Origin: JAWABC01 sp043810595
GTDB taxonomy: Archaea; Nanobdellota; Nanobdellia; SCGC-AAA011-G17; VGLX01
DNA: 13,108 bases
Assembly: GCA_043810595.1 (NCBI GenBank)
Contig: JBDRNX010000028.1
Location: 1-13,108 of the forward strand
Direction of reading: 5' to 3'
Under the pieces are notes generated by a model. It saw nothing but the letters and a program-made list of their open reading frames with translations, made no database searches and had not been told where the DNA came from. Shown one piece after another: positions 4,726-11,503 of this stretch. How positions within the stretch are numbered: position 1 is the stretch's first letter; every line of letters begins with the position of its first letter. The position numbers were made by a program, and so were the translations under genes.

Positions 4726-5826
4726 TTACCTTGTTTCTCTGTATTCGTCTATTACCTTTTTTAGTATGTCTATTTTCTTCTTTTCTTTTTCTAGTTTTTC
4801 TTTGTTTATTAATATTATGCCGTTTTCCTCATATGTGTTTAGTTTGTTCGCGTTTATGAATATGACCTTGAATTTCTCCCTTACTTTGTCGCTCATTTGT
4901 TTTTTTGATATTATTATTTCCACGCTTTCCCTTATCTTTCCTGCGCTTTTTTCACTGAATATGTTTGGATCTTCAACATATATTACCTTTCCCAGTTCGT
5001 GTTTTTCTACCTCCTCAAGGGACAGGTTTTTTATTTTTCTGAGTATTATGTTTTCTTCTGCTTTTTTCATCAGTTCTAGCATCTTTTCCAGGTGTTCTTC
5101 CATCTCCTTTAGCTTCTCTTCCTGCTCTCTTATTTTTCTTATAAGCAGGTCTATTTTCTGGTCTTTTATCTTGATGACTTTCTTCATCTTCTTTTTTACT
5201 ATCTTGGCCATGTCTGCTTTCAGCATTCCCAGTCTTCTTTCCACTTCCCTTACATCTTTTAGTTTTTCTTTTTCTTCTTCGTAGTATTCTTCTTCCTTTA
5301 TTTTTCCTGTTCTGTTTCTCTTTCTCTTTTTTTCTTCTTGTTTTTCTGGTTGTTCTACCATCGCTATCGCTTCTGATATGTTTACATTGTAATCCCTAAG
5401 CACTATCTCTTCCACTTCGTTTTTTATGTTTTCTTTGTCATGTTCTTTCAGGTATAAATCGACTTTTATTAGCAGGCTTCTTATTCTTTTGAAAGCGTAA
5501 ATTGCTGATGCCAAGGCGTCTTTCTCGTGTTCGTTCCCAAATTCTTCTCCTTTTGTGAGTTCTCTTTTTTGTTCAACGGCTAAGTCTTCTTCTGGTTTTA
5601 TGAGTCTCGCTCCTATTTTGCTTGCTAGCTTATCAGCGAACTTGGGTGCTTTTTTCCTGTCTGTTCCGACAATTATCACCCTGCCCTCTTTTATCATCTC
5701 AAGTATCAGAGAACTCATGTCGAGCTGCTTTGAGCTTCTTATTTTTACTACATTTCCCTTCAGGTCGAGTAGGGCATAACCCAAAGTTGTTCCGGGGTCT
5801 ATGCCTGCTATCAGAAGTTTTTTCAT
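4726..5826 (-). CDS. DUF460 family RNase H-like protein with long coiled coil
   Basis: This 366-aa protein starts with a RuvC/RNase H-like fold: IAGIDPGTTLGYALLD (6-21) with D10, then VGTDRKKAPKFADKLA with D56, and NEHEKDALASAIYAFK (98-113) with D103. These three acidic residues are placed as in metal-dependent nucleases of this fold. A charged linker and coiled coil rich in E and K follow at about 160-265, and then a small C-terminal domain (about 275-345). The arrangement matches the archaeal DUF460 family, although at 366 residues it is shorter than the larger members. No activity is established to my knowledge. The ATG overlaps the upstream stop as ATGA, so the two genes are probably coupled. 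The inserted tnpB element begins about 20 bases after its stop. Confidence 0.75.
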   Translation of the reverse strand: MKKLLIAGIDPGTTLGYALLDLKGNVVKIRSSKQLDMSSLILEMIKEGRVIIVGTDRKKAPKFADKLASKIGARLIKPEEDLAVEQKRELTKGEEFGNEHEKDALASAIYAFKRIRSLLIKVDLYLKEHDKENIKNEVEEIVLRDYNVNISEAIAMVEQPEKQEEKKRKRNRTGKIKEEEYYEEEKEKLKDVREVERRLGMLKADMAKIVKKKMKKVIKIKDQKIDLLIRKIREQEEKLKEMEEHLEKMLELMKKAEENIILRKIKNLSLEEVEKHELGKVIYVEDPNIFSEKSAGKIRESVEIIISKKQMSDKVREKFKVIFINANKLNTYEENGIILINKEKLEKEKKKIDILKKVIDEYRETR

Positions 5827-6386
5827 GAAAATAATTGTCTTGTGAATTTTAGTCTTTCTTTCACAGACTTCGTTCCTGGTGCCATCTCAGATATTTTTGT
5901 CTGTCCCGCGTATGCCATCAGTTCCCACTGGGATACCCCCAGCAGTTCCGCTGTTCTTCCTATAGATATTCCGTGTTCGTATATCTTGCTTGCTTTTTTT
6001 ATCTGTGCCTGTTTCAGCACTTCCGTTATGAACATTCCGAGTTGTTGCTCTATTTCCGATATGAGCCTGAATAGTGTTTTTATGTTGGTGCTGTATCTTC
6101 CGACCTGGTCCATGGTTAGGTTGTATTTTGCTTGTTCAAGGTTCTTTATGCATTTCATGTAGAAGTCTTTCCAGTTTTTGTATTCCTTGTATTCGTGTTT
6201 TTCAAATACCTTTGAAAGTGAGTATATTATTACTGCTATGGACGTTGAGTTTTTGTCTTGGTATATGCTCGCATTGTGTATTGTGTGGTCACTTATTTCC
6301 CTCAGCTTCTCTGTGTCGTTTTGTTTTATCGCTGCGAGAGCTTCTTTTATGATAGAAATTATATCCTGTTTTATTTCTGCTCTCAT
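5823..6386 (-). CDS. Uncharacterised 187-aa helical protein with C-terminal HTH-like segment
   Basis: I do not recognise a named family. The first 125 residues are a chain of amphipathic helices (for example IISIIKEALAAIKQND and NIKTLFRLISEIEQQLG) with conserved-looking aromatic positions (YKEYKNWKDFYMKCI). The last part, residues about 138-160, reads GISIGRTAELLGVSQWELM, a clear helix-turn-helix pattern resembling UPF0175-like or small regulator helices, followed by a basic tail. The ATG at 6386 was chosen over an in-frame TTG at 6410, which overlaps the previous gene; no SD is visible for either. Its stop forms an ATGA overlap with the DUF460 gene, suggesting joint function with that nuclease-fold protein rather than with the redox genes upstream. 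Confidence 0.65.
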   Translation of the reverse strand: MRAEIKQDIISIIKEALAAIKQNDTEKLREISDHTIHNASIYQDKNSTSIAVIIYSLSKVFEKHEYKEYKNWKDFYMKCIKNLEQAKYNLTMDQVGRYSTNIKTLFRLISEIEQQLGMFITEVLKQAQIKKASKIYEHGISIGRTAELLGVSQWELMAYAGQTKISEMAPGTKSVKERLKFTRQLFS

Positions 6387-6400
6387 ATTATTTTTCTTGT

Positions 6401-6739
6401 TTAACAACAATATAAGTCTTTCGGAATCTTGCCCTTTTCTACCTTGCCGAATGGGTTTCCGTGTTGTCTTACGTTCTCTACCATTTTTTTTGCTGCTTCT
6501 GTTTCTACTCTGGTCTGTATAAGCTCCGCCCTGTATTCTTTAAGCCCTAAGTCTAGGTTTAACGGGCAATTTTTTTCGCATGCTTTGCACAATGTGCATA
6601 TGTAGAATACTTCGTTTTTTATTCCTTCTTTCATGAGCATAGCTTTGCCCCTTGGGCTTACCGTTTCTCTTTGGAGTGCCTTATAAGCCGGGCAGCTCGT
6701 CTTGCACATTCCGCATTCCGTGCATTTTTTTGCTTTCAT
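6401..6739 (-). CDS. 2x[4Fe-4S] protein, HdrC-like / N-terminal half of GlcF
   Basis: This 112-aa protein has two ferredoxin-type motifs: C6-x2-C9-x2-C12-x3-C16-P and C48-x2-C51-x2-C54-x3-C58-P. Between them is the SPRGKAMLM stretch typical of HdrC, GlpC and GlcF electron-transfer subunits. After the clusters comes the usual NPFG segment (95-98), and the protein ends with LYCC, just where a fused CCG domain would start in GlcF-type proteins. The CCG part is instead a separate gene two positions upstream (7881-8567). The product should pass electrons from the flavoprotein to that CCG subunit or to a membrane or quinone-type acceptor. Its ATG overlaps the flavoprotein stop as ATGA. The family is clear; the final acceptor is unknown. 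Confidence 0.85.
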   Translation of the reverse strand: MKAKKCTECGMCKTSCPAYKALQRETVSPRGKAMLMKEGIKNEVFYICTLCKACEKNCPLNLDLGLKEYRAELIQTRVETEAAKKMVENVRQHGNPFGKVEKGKIPKDLYCC

Positions 6740-7884
6740 ATTACTTTTCCTTTGTTGAATAAGTTCTTTTCATCGTAAGTTTTCTTGAGTTTTTTTATCT
6801 CTTCTGCTTTCTCTTTTTCCAGGAATTCTTTTTTCATTATCCCTATCCCGTGTTCCCCTGTTGCGCTTCCTTTTAGCGTCTTTACTATCTCGAACATTTC
6901 TTTTATCAGCGGTGAGTCTTTTTTGAAGTGGGGATGTATTACTCCTATGCTTATGTGTCCGAATGCCGGTATGTCGTTTTTCTGCAGCCAGTGTAGGAAT
7001 TTGTCTATGTTTTCCAGGCTTATTTCCGGGTCTTCTATCGTGGTGTATCCTTTTTCTGCTACTAATGGATAGAGGCTCTCTCTCATCTTCCACACCTCTC
7101 CCATTTCTCTTCCTTTTATGTTCCCTTCGTCGGTTTCGTATTCTATCATGAGGTAGTATTTGTTCCCGAGTCCTGCCATTTCAGATGTTTTTTTGTCTAT
7201 GTATTCTACTATGCTGACGTTTTTGTTTTTCACGAGCTCTCTTGTTTTTTCTGCCAGGCTTGTTATGTTTTCAAAGCTTAGTATTGACAGCGTGATTTGC
7301 TTTGGTTTTTTTGCTAGCCTTAATTTTGCTTTTACTATTATTCCTGTGGTGCCTTCTTTTCCGCAGAAGTCTTTTATTTCTTCTTTCTGTACTTTTATCT
7401 TGTTACCTTTTCCGTCTATTACTTCAAGTTCTTCCACCCAGTCGATAGTCTTCCCGTATTTCAGGCTTCTCATTCCTGCTGCGTTTGTCGCTATCATCCC
7501 CCCTATCGTGCATGCTTTCATGCTCCCTATTCTTACAGGGAAGAATTTCTCTGACTCTATGTTGATTATTTCTTCAAGTATCACTCCGGGCTCTGCTATT
7601 ATGTAATCATCTTTTATTTCCATCTTGTTCATCTTTGATAGGTCCATGACGACAGAGTCGTCTGGTACTGCCCCCCCTACAAGTCCCGTTCCTCCGCCTC
7701 TTGGTACTATGTTGAGGTTGTTTCTGAGGCAGTATTTTACTACTGCTATTACTTCTTCTGTTGTTTCAGGCCACGCTACTGTTTTTGTTTTTCCTCTTAT
7801 CTGTGATGCGTCGCTTGAGTATGCTATCCTGTCTATCTGTTCTTCTGATATTTTTCCCGGTCCGAGTATTGTTTTCAGCATCAT
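6736..7884 (-). CDS. FAD-linked 2-hydroxyacid dehydrogenase (GlcD / D-lactate dehydrogenase type)
   Basis: The 382-aa protein has an N-terminal FAD-binding domain of the VAO/PCMH type (PRGGGTGLVGG at 61-71, IGGMIATNAAGMRSLKYG at 127-144, GTTGIIVKAKLRL at 178-190). A C-terminal FAD-oxidase domain ends with GEHGIGIMKKEFL (343-355). Relatives oxidise glycolate or D-2-hydroxyacids such as D-lactate. It is about 70-90 residues shorter than typical GlcD, mostly in the C-terminal domain. The usual H-x-G-D-G-N-x-H metal motif reads GHISIGVIHPHF here, keeping the histidines but not GDGN. Start: the ATG at 7884 overlaps the upstream stop as ATGA; the open frame further upstream lies within the CCG gene. 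Its place between two Fe-S genes shows the electron acceptor is an Fe-S subunit pair. The substrate cannot be assigned. Confidence 0.85.
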   Translation of the reverse strand: MMLKTILGPGKISEEQIDRIAYSSDASQIRGKTKTVAWPETTEEVIAVVKYCLRNNLNIVPRGGGTGLVGGAVPDDSVVMDLSKMNKMEIKDDYIIAEPGVILEEIINIESEKFFPVRIGSMKACTIGGMIATNAAGMRSLKYGKTIDWVEELEVIDGKGNKIKVQKEEIKDFCGKEGTTGIIVKAKLRLAKKPKQITLSILSFENITSLAEKTRELVKNKNVSIVEYIDKKTSEMAGLGNKYYLMIEYETDEGNIKGREMGEVWKMRESLYPLVAEKGYTTIEDPEISLENIDKFLHWLQKNDIPAFGHISIGVIHPHFKKDSPLIKEMFEIVKTLKGSATGEHGIGIMKKEFLEKEKAEEIKKLKKTYDEKNLFNKGKVI

Positions 7885-8567
7885 ATCAGCACCTGGCTCA
7901 TTTCCAGCACTTGTTTGTCTGTATTTTCTTTGAATTGTACATAACATAGTGGGCATGTTGTTATTATTTTGTCTGTTTTTACTTCTTCCATGAGCATTTT
8001 CGCTATCTTGTTTGATATTTTTGGTGAGTTTGTTTTTAATCCCCCACCTCCGCCGCAGCACATCGAGTTTTCCCTGTTGTTTTTCAGCTCTACTACGTCG
8101 AAGTCCAGCGCTTGTAGTATCCACCTTGGTTCTTCGTAGATTCCAGAATGCCTTCCGAGGTGGCATGGGTCGTGGTATGTTATTTTTTCGTTGTATGTTT
8201 TAAGTTTCATTTTTTTGATGTTGTTCCATATGGTTTGTGTTACGTGCTCTACCTTTATTTCTGGGAATTGCTCCTTGAACATCTTGTAGCATGCTGGGCA
8301 GTTCGTGATTATTCTTCCCACCCCGTATTTTTTCAGCACCTCTCTGTTTTTCTCTACAAGTTCTTTGTATTCTTTTTCGTAGCCCGCATTTATTACCGGT
8401 GATCCGCAGCAGAATTCCATCTCTCCTAGCATGATGAACTCTATTTTGAGGTCTGTAAGAATTTTTTTGTAGTTTTCTTCTATGTCCTTTAGCACGAACT
8501 TTGTCAGGCAGCCGGGATAGTAAAGGGTGTTGCCTGATGTCAGTTTGCTGAATATCCCCTTAAACAT
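7881..8567 (-). CDS. Two-CCG-domain Fe-S protein, HdrB-like / C-terminal half of GlcF
   Basis: The 228-aa protein carries two complete CCG (DUF224) motifs. The first has C20 in YYPGC, C53-C54-G in FCCGSP, and C90-x2-C93. The second has C135 in DPCHLGR, C170-C171-G followed by a glycine run, and C205-x2-C208. Such modules in HdrB, HdrD, GlpC and GlcF bind [4Fe-4S] clusters, in HdrB of the non-cubane kind at the disulfide-reducing site. It has no ferredoxin motif of its own; that part is the separate gene at 6401-6739. It is the first gene of the operon: the ATG at 8567 lies about 27 bases after a TTTAAA box with no SD, so the mRNA is probably leaderless. The stop overlaps the flavoprotein start. 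Confidence 0.85.
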   Translation of the reverse strand: MFKGIFSKLTSGNTLYYPGCLTKFVLKDIEENYKKILTDLKIEFIMLGEMEFCCGSPVINAGYEKEYKELVEKNREVLKKYGVGRIITNCPACYKMFKEQFPEIKVEHVTQTIWNNIKKMKLKTYNEKITYHDPCHLGRHSGIYEEPRWILQALDFDVVELKNNRENSMCCGGGGGLKTNSPKISNKIAKMLMEEVKTDKIITTCPLCYVQFKENTDKQVLEMSQVLI

Positions 8568-8590
8568 GTCTTTTTTTAGAAAAACAGGGT

Positions 8591-8597
8591 ATTTAAA
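8591..8597 (-). promoter_or_regulatory. TATA box of the redox/DUF460 operon
   Basis: The minus strand reads CTTTAAATAC, centred about 27 bases before the ATG at 8567. It would serve the five ATGA-linked or closely spaced genes down to the tnpB insertion. Confidence 0.6.
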
Positions 8598-8614
8598 GCT
8601 TTTTTTAAAGGTTT

Positions 8615-9148
8615 TTAGAGTAGTCCTAGGCTTATCTTTGGTGTCCCTGCTGTGTCGAAGTCGCCTGTGTGGGTTATGACAAGGTTGTATTTTCCTTTGA
8701 ACGGTCCTTTGGGGGCGTTTTCTGGTGTTACCACATCAGCAAGTCCTGTGTAGTTCATCGCTATTATTATGTTATACTGGTCTTCTATTATCGTTTCGTC
8801 CAGTTTTAGGTTTAATGTTCCCTCTTGGAAGTTTATTCCGGGTTCCATCATCTTGTTTTTTGTGGTCATCTTCCACTCTAGGTAGTCGTTGTCGACGTTG
8901 ATGGATAGTTGGCCGCTTCCTATTTCCAGCGGTGATATAACTCTTTGTGATCCTGGTCCTTCGGTGGCTACTTGTCTTATATTGTCATCTATGCTTTGCA
9001 TCATCCTTTTTGTTTGTGCTACCGTGTTCCTGTCTTTCATTTGTGTTATGAGTGGTATGCCCGCTGCTAGAACTATCGTTATTATTACCATTCCCAGTGC
9101 TATGTAAAGCACCGCAGAAACCCAGACGTCTCCTTTTTTGTTTATCAT
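8615..9148 (-). CDS. Pilin-like protein with class III signal (cysteine-free member)
   Basis: The 177-aa protein starts MINKKG-DVWVSAVLYIALGM. This is a short basic head, a glycine prepilin-peptidase site after the lysines, and a hydrophobic helix to about residue 36, the usual layout of archaeal type IV pilins. The remainder is an extracellular domain of mainly beta strands without cysteine, ending KISLGLL. It is the last of five such genes. It differs from the three paralogues upstream in its domain and in having D rather than I or M after the cleavage glycine. The preceding stop is 21 bases away across an A/T-only stretch (no SD), so it may have its own start signal or be a leaderless second unit. 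Role: surface filament subunit or minor pseudopilin. Confidence 0.7.
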   Translation of the reverse strand: MINKKGDVWVSAVLYIALGMVIITIVLAAGIPLITQMKDRNTVAQTKRMMQSIDDNIRQVATEGPGSQRVISPLEIGSGQLSINVDNDYLEWKMTTKNKMMEPGINFQEGTLNLKLDETIIEDQYNIIIAMNYTGLADVVTPENAPKGPFKGKYNLVITHTGDFDTAGTPKISLGLL

Positions 9149-9169
9149 TTTAATAATAAAATAAAAAAT

Positions 9170-9679
9170 TTATGTGGTGCATGTTCTTGTTATTGATGCG
9201 CCGTTAATGTCTCCGTACTCTTTTACGTTTGCTGAGCAGGTTACTTCTTTTCCGCTCACCATCACAACAGGTATGGCCTCTACGAGTTTGACGCTGTTTG
9301 CTGTTAGTTGCGTTGGATCGAATACTTCGTTGCTTACCGCAAATGCGTCTATTCCATTAGTTGAAAACATTTGTGAGTTTGCTTGCATCTTGTCCATTGC
9401 TTCGTAGAATCTAACAACAAGTCGCTCTATTTTCATCTTCCCGTCATTCTGTACTACTACTTTGTATCCTGCGGGGCTGCTTGAGACGCATACGTCTTTT
9501 ATCTTGAAGGCCACTTCTGTCGCGCATAATATCTGCGTGTTTGCTGTTTCTTCTGTTTGTTCCTGCATTCCTTGTGTGAATCTCTGCCCCCATACCATTA
9601 TTATTGCTGCTAATGCTACCGTGAATCCAAGTATGAGTACCGTTGCTATGAGGGGTGAAATCCCTTTCTTCTTTCTCAT
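9170..9679 (-). CDS. Archaeal type IV pilin-like protein, paralogue C
   Basis: The product is 169 aa with the hallmark N-terminus MRKKKG-ISPLIATVLILGF: basic head, KG cleavage site for a prepilin peptidase, and one hydrophobic helix to about residue 31. The outer domain has C52, C64, C148 and C167. The pattern 'C then strand, then N-x-G, then V/I-R' and a late 'IPVV...VTC' are shared with the two genes upstream. Pilins of this class assemble through the N-terminal helix into filaments used for attachment or motility. A consensus SD (AAGGAGGTT) lies nine or so bases before the ATG and overlaps the upstream stop codon, so it is likely to be well translated with its neighbour. Whether it is a main or a minor subunit cannot be told. 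Confidence 0.8.
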   Translation of the reverse strand: MRKKKGISPLIATVLILGFTVALAAIIMVWGQRFTQGMQEQTEETANTQILCATEVAFKIKDVCVSSSPAGYKVVVQNDGKMKIERLVVRFYEAMDKMQANSQMFSTNGIDAFAVSNEVFDPTQLTANSVKLVEAIPVVMVSGKEVTCSANVKEYGDINGASITRTCTT

Positions 9680-9685
9680 CTCTTT

Positions 9686-9694
9686 AACCTCCTT
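9686..9694 (-). promoter_or_regulatory. Strong SD between two pilin genes
   Basis: The minus strand reads AAGGAGGTT. It begins right after the TAA of the upstream pilin gene and precedes the ATG at 9679. It is the closest match to a full SD on the minus strand here. Confidence 0.75.
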
Positions 9695-10168
9695 TTAGCT
9701 GATTAGTTTTACAACTATGTGCTTGTCTGAACATGGAACGTATTTATCTTTTCCCGCTTTTAACGAGGGTATTATGTCTACTTTTTCTATGCCGCCTGTC
9801 CCGAAGTCTACGTCGTATTGGCTTACCTCCAGGCTGCCTAGTTTGATGTAGTTTTCCACTACCTGTGAATCATCTCCTATCATTCCGCGGAATACGAATT
9901 TGTCTATAGCTATATCCTTCTGGTTTTCTATCACCAGCGTTGCTACTGTTCCCTGGAGCTGTGCGCTCTTAACCCCTATTTCAACTGTTTGGCACTCGTT
10001 TTGTTTTTGCGCTAGAGCTCCTCTCTTGGCTGCTAGTTCTTCTATGTAGTTCTTTCCCCAGAGCATCACAAGCATAACTAGTGCAACCACAAAACCGATT
10101 AGTAGAACTGTAGCTATAAGCGGGCTTATCCCTCTTTTTTTGTATTTCCTACCTCTTTTTGGGTTCAT
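9695..10168 (-). CDS. Archaeal type IV pilin-like protein, paralogue B
   Basis: The product is 157 aa. Its N-terminus has a basic head of 12 residues (MNPKRGRKYKKR) then G-ISPLIATVLLIGF and a hydrophobic helix to about 38, a classic archaeal class III pilin signal. The outer domain carries just two cysteines: C59, soon after the helix, and C146 near the end. This is the minimal version of the cysteine pair found in the neighbours and could form one disulfide. The first member's layout 'VEIGV...VIENQKDIAIDKFVFRG' and the late 'DIIPSL...VPC' align by eye with paralogues A and C. A TATA box about 28 bases upstream without SD indicates that this gene starts a leaderless transcript with paralogue C behind it. 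Confidence 0.8.
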   Translation of the reverse strand: MNPKRGRKYKKRGISPLIATVLLIGFVVALVMLVMLWGKNYIEELAAKRGALAQKQNECQTVEIGVKSAQLQGTVATLVIENQKDIAIDKFVFRGMIGDDSQVVENYIKLGSLEVSQYDVDFGTGGIEKVDIIPSLKAGKDKYVPCSDKHIVVKLIS

Positions 10169-10190
10169 CTTCTGCTAATTTTTTTATTTT

Positions 10191-10200
10191 TTAAATTTAT
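10191..10200 (-). promoter_or_regulatory. TATA box of the internal pilin unit
   Basis: The minus strand reads ATAAATTTAA, centred about 28 bases before the ATG at 10168. It divides the pilin cluster into at least two transcripts. Confidence 0.55.
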
Positions 10201-10223
10201 AAATATTGCTATTAGCATTCCTA

Positions 10224-10688
10224 TTAGCATTCAATTCTTATAATTCTGTCTACGCATGCTATCATATCAGTTTTGTCTTTGATTATCGGTATTAATTCTA
10301 CTTCGGCATTTGTTTGCGGCAGCCCCCATGTTGCTGTGCTTCCTTCGAATTTTTCTTTCGGTCTTAATGGCATGTTTATCTTCTGGTTGGGTATGGGTTG
10401 TTCTGTTGCCTTGTTCACCCCTCTCACCATTATCTGTTCCATCGTTAGGTAGCCCCTGTTTGTTATGTTTATGTAACCGCATGGGTTATTGATGTCCTGC
10501 GGGTCAAAGACAGCGTATATCTGCACTTGGTCGCATTGGAGACCTCCTTCTACGAATTTGAGTGTGCTCTCGGTCATTTCTTCGCTGCTCTTGGTTGCCC
10601 ATATGAATACGAATGTCCCTAGTGTTATCGAGAATCCAAGCAGTAACACCCACGCCACTACAGTTTGCATTCCTTTTCTATCTTTCAT
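10224..10688 (-). CDS. Archaeal type IV pilin-like protein, paralogue A
   Basis: The product is 154 aa beginning MKDRKG-MQTVVAWVLLLGF, with cleavage expected after G6 and a helix to about residue 31. Like its two neighbours it has a cysteine just after the stalk (C52), a second one (C70) before the conserved N-x-G turn (ITNRG), the motif I-M-V-R-G, and a late 'LIPII...IAC' with C145. It ends on C154. The even number of cysteines (four) fits two disulfides in an exported domain. It lies four bases after the stop of the 256-aa pilin-like gene, with no SD, so both are probably on one mRNA. Function as a pilin or pseudopilin is inferred from the N-terminus only. Confidence 0.75.
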   Translation of the reverse strand: MKDRKGMQTVVAWVLLLGFSITLGTFVFIWATKSSEEMTESTLKFVEGGLQCDQVQIYAVFDPQDINNPCGYINITNRGYLTMEQIMVRGVNKATEQPIPNQKINMPLRPKEKFEGSTATWGLPQTNAEVELIPIIKDKTDMIACVDRIIRIEC

Positions 10689-10692
10689 TTTG

Positions 10693-11463
10693 TTACGGAT
10701 TTGCCATGCCTACGTTTTCAAGTGATTCCATAAGCTCATCAATATCTTCATTTTGTTTGCATTCCTGTTCTTCCTTGTCCCATTCGCATATGCCATAATC
10801 TGCTAGGTATTGGCATTTGTCAAGGTTGAATGATGCGCAGTGGTCTTCTTCCTTTACGAATCCCTCACCGCCCACAAATACTTTTCTTTGTTCTTCCTGC
10901 TCCATCTGGCTTACTACCATCATAGTTGGTTTGCCTTCTATCAGTTTGAAGGGGTACCATGAGTTTTTTATTGCTATGTACACTTTTTTGCTGCTCGGTT
11001 CAGGTATTTCCTTTACGCATTTTGTTATTTCTTCTTTTCCTGTGTCGAATGTTGCTGTTAGTGCTCCGAATGTTACGCTTGCTCCTACTTTTTCGAAGCA
11101 TCCTTCTAAAGCGAATGGCGGCCCTCCGCTGGCGTCTATGTATATGTCTTCCTTAAGGTAATTCCCCAGGTAGACCCTGCCGCCGTAATCTAGAACGTAA
11201 ATGAGTCCGAATTGTGGGTTTTGTGTTTTTGAGTATGATGTGAATGCATACGTGAAGTTTCCGAATCTTGCTCCTACATCTTCTCCGGTGTTCACGACTG
11301 TGTTGATAAGTTTTGATCCCTCTGTTTCGTAGTTGGATGATAGTTTTTCAAAGTCTCCCTTGAATTTTTCCTGTTTTGCTATGTTTGTTACAGAGGCTAG
11401 GGCAAAGATGACTACTGATAGAAGTATCGCAGCTATTATGTATATTTGCCCCTTTTTGTTCAT
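10693..11463 (-). CDS. Large pilin-like surface protein with C-terminal four-cysteine module
   Basis: The 256-aa protein starts MNKKG-QIYIIAAILLSVVIF, a short class III signal with cleavage after G5 and one hydrophobic helix to about 25. A long outer domain follows (VYVGN-like beta strands at 85-110, C122, C149, SWYPFKLIEG at 168-177). The end holds C209-x7-C217-x8-C226-E-W-x6-C235, a compact cysteine pattern with a tryptophan after the third cysteine, then an acidic helix. The N-terminal KKGQIYIIAA form is common among archaeal exported proteins with a single anchor. It heads the pilin cluster: a TATA box 27 bases upstream, no SD, ATG at 11463. It may be the anchor or tip component of the structure made by its neighbours; this is inference. 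Confidence 0.7.
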   Translation of the reverse strand: MNKKGQIYIIAAILLSVVIFALASVTNIAKQEKFKGDFEKLSSNYETEGSKLINTVVNTGEDVGARFGNFTYAFTSYSKTQNPQFGLIYVLDYGGRVYLGNYLKEDIYIDASGGPPFALEGCFEKVGASVTFGALTATFDTGKEEITKCVKEIPEPSSKKVYIAIKNSWYPFKLIEGKPTMMVVSQMEQEEQRKVFVGGEGFVKEEDHCASFNLDKCQYLADYGICEWDKEEQECKQNEDIDELMESLENVGMANP

Positions 11464-11485
11464 AATATTCCTTATCTTTCTTTGG

Positions 11486-11494
11486 CTTAAATAT
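11486..11494 (-). promoter_or_regulatory. TATA box of the pilin cluster
   Basis: The minus strand reads ATATTTAAG, centred 27 bases before the ATG at 11463. It lies in the 40-base gap after the pcm stop. Confidence 0.6.
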
Positions 11495-11503
11495 TTTTTG
11501 ATT

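Noticed and set aside
4766..5284. 172-aa plus-strand frame rich in F and S
   Set aside because: It is the complement of the E/K-rich coiled coil of the DUF460 gene; such codons read as F/S/L on the other strand and mimic a membrane protein.
6770..7093. 107-aa R/K-rich minus-strand frame
   Set aside because: It is an alternative frame of the FAD dehydrogenase with no SD or domain.
7885..8166. 94-residue N-terminal extension of the FAD dehydrogenase
   Set aside because: It overlaps the second CCG domain gene in another frame and has no family similarity; the ATGA overlap at 7884 is the natural start.
8615..11463. An archaellum operon
   Set aside because: The five genes have class III signals, but no archaellum accessory, ATPase or platform gene is present, and the outer domains do not look like archaellins.
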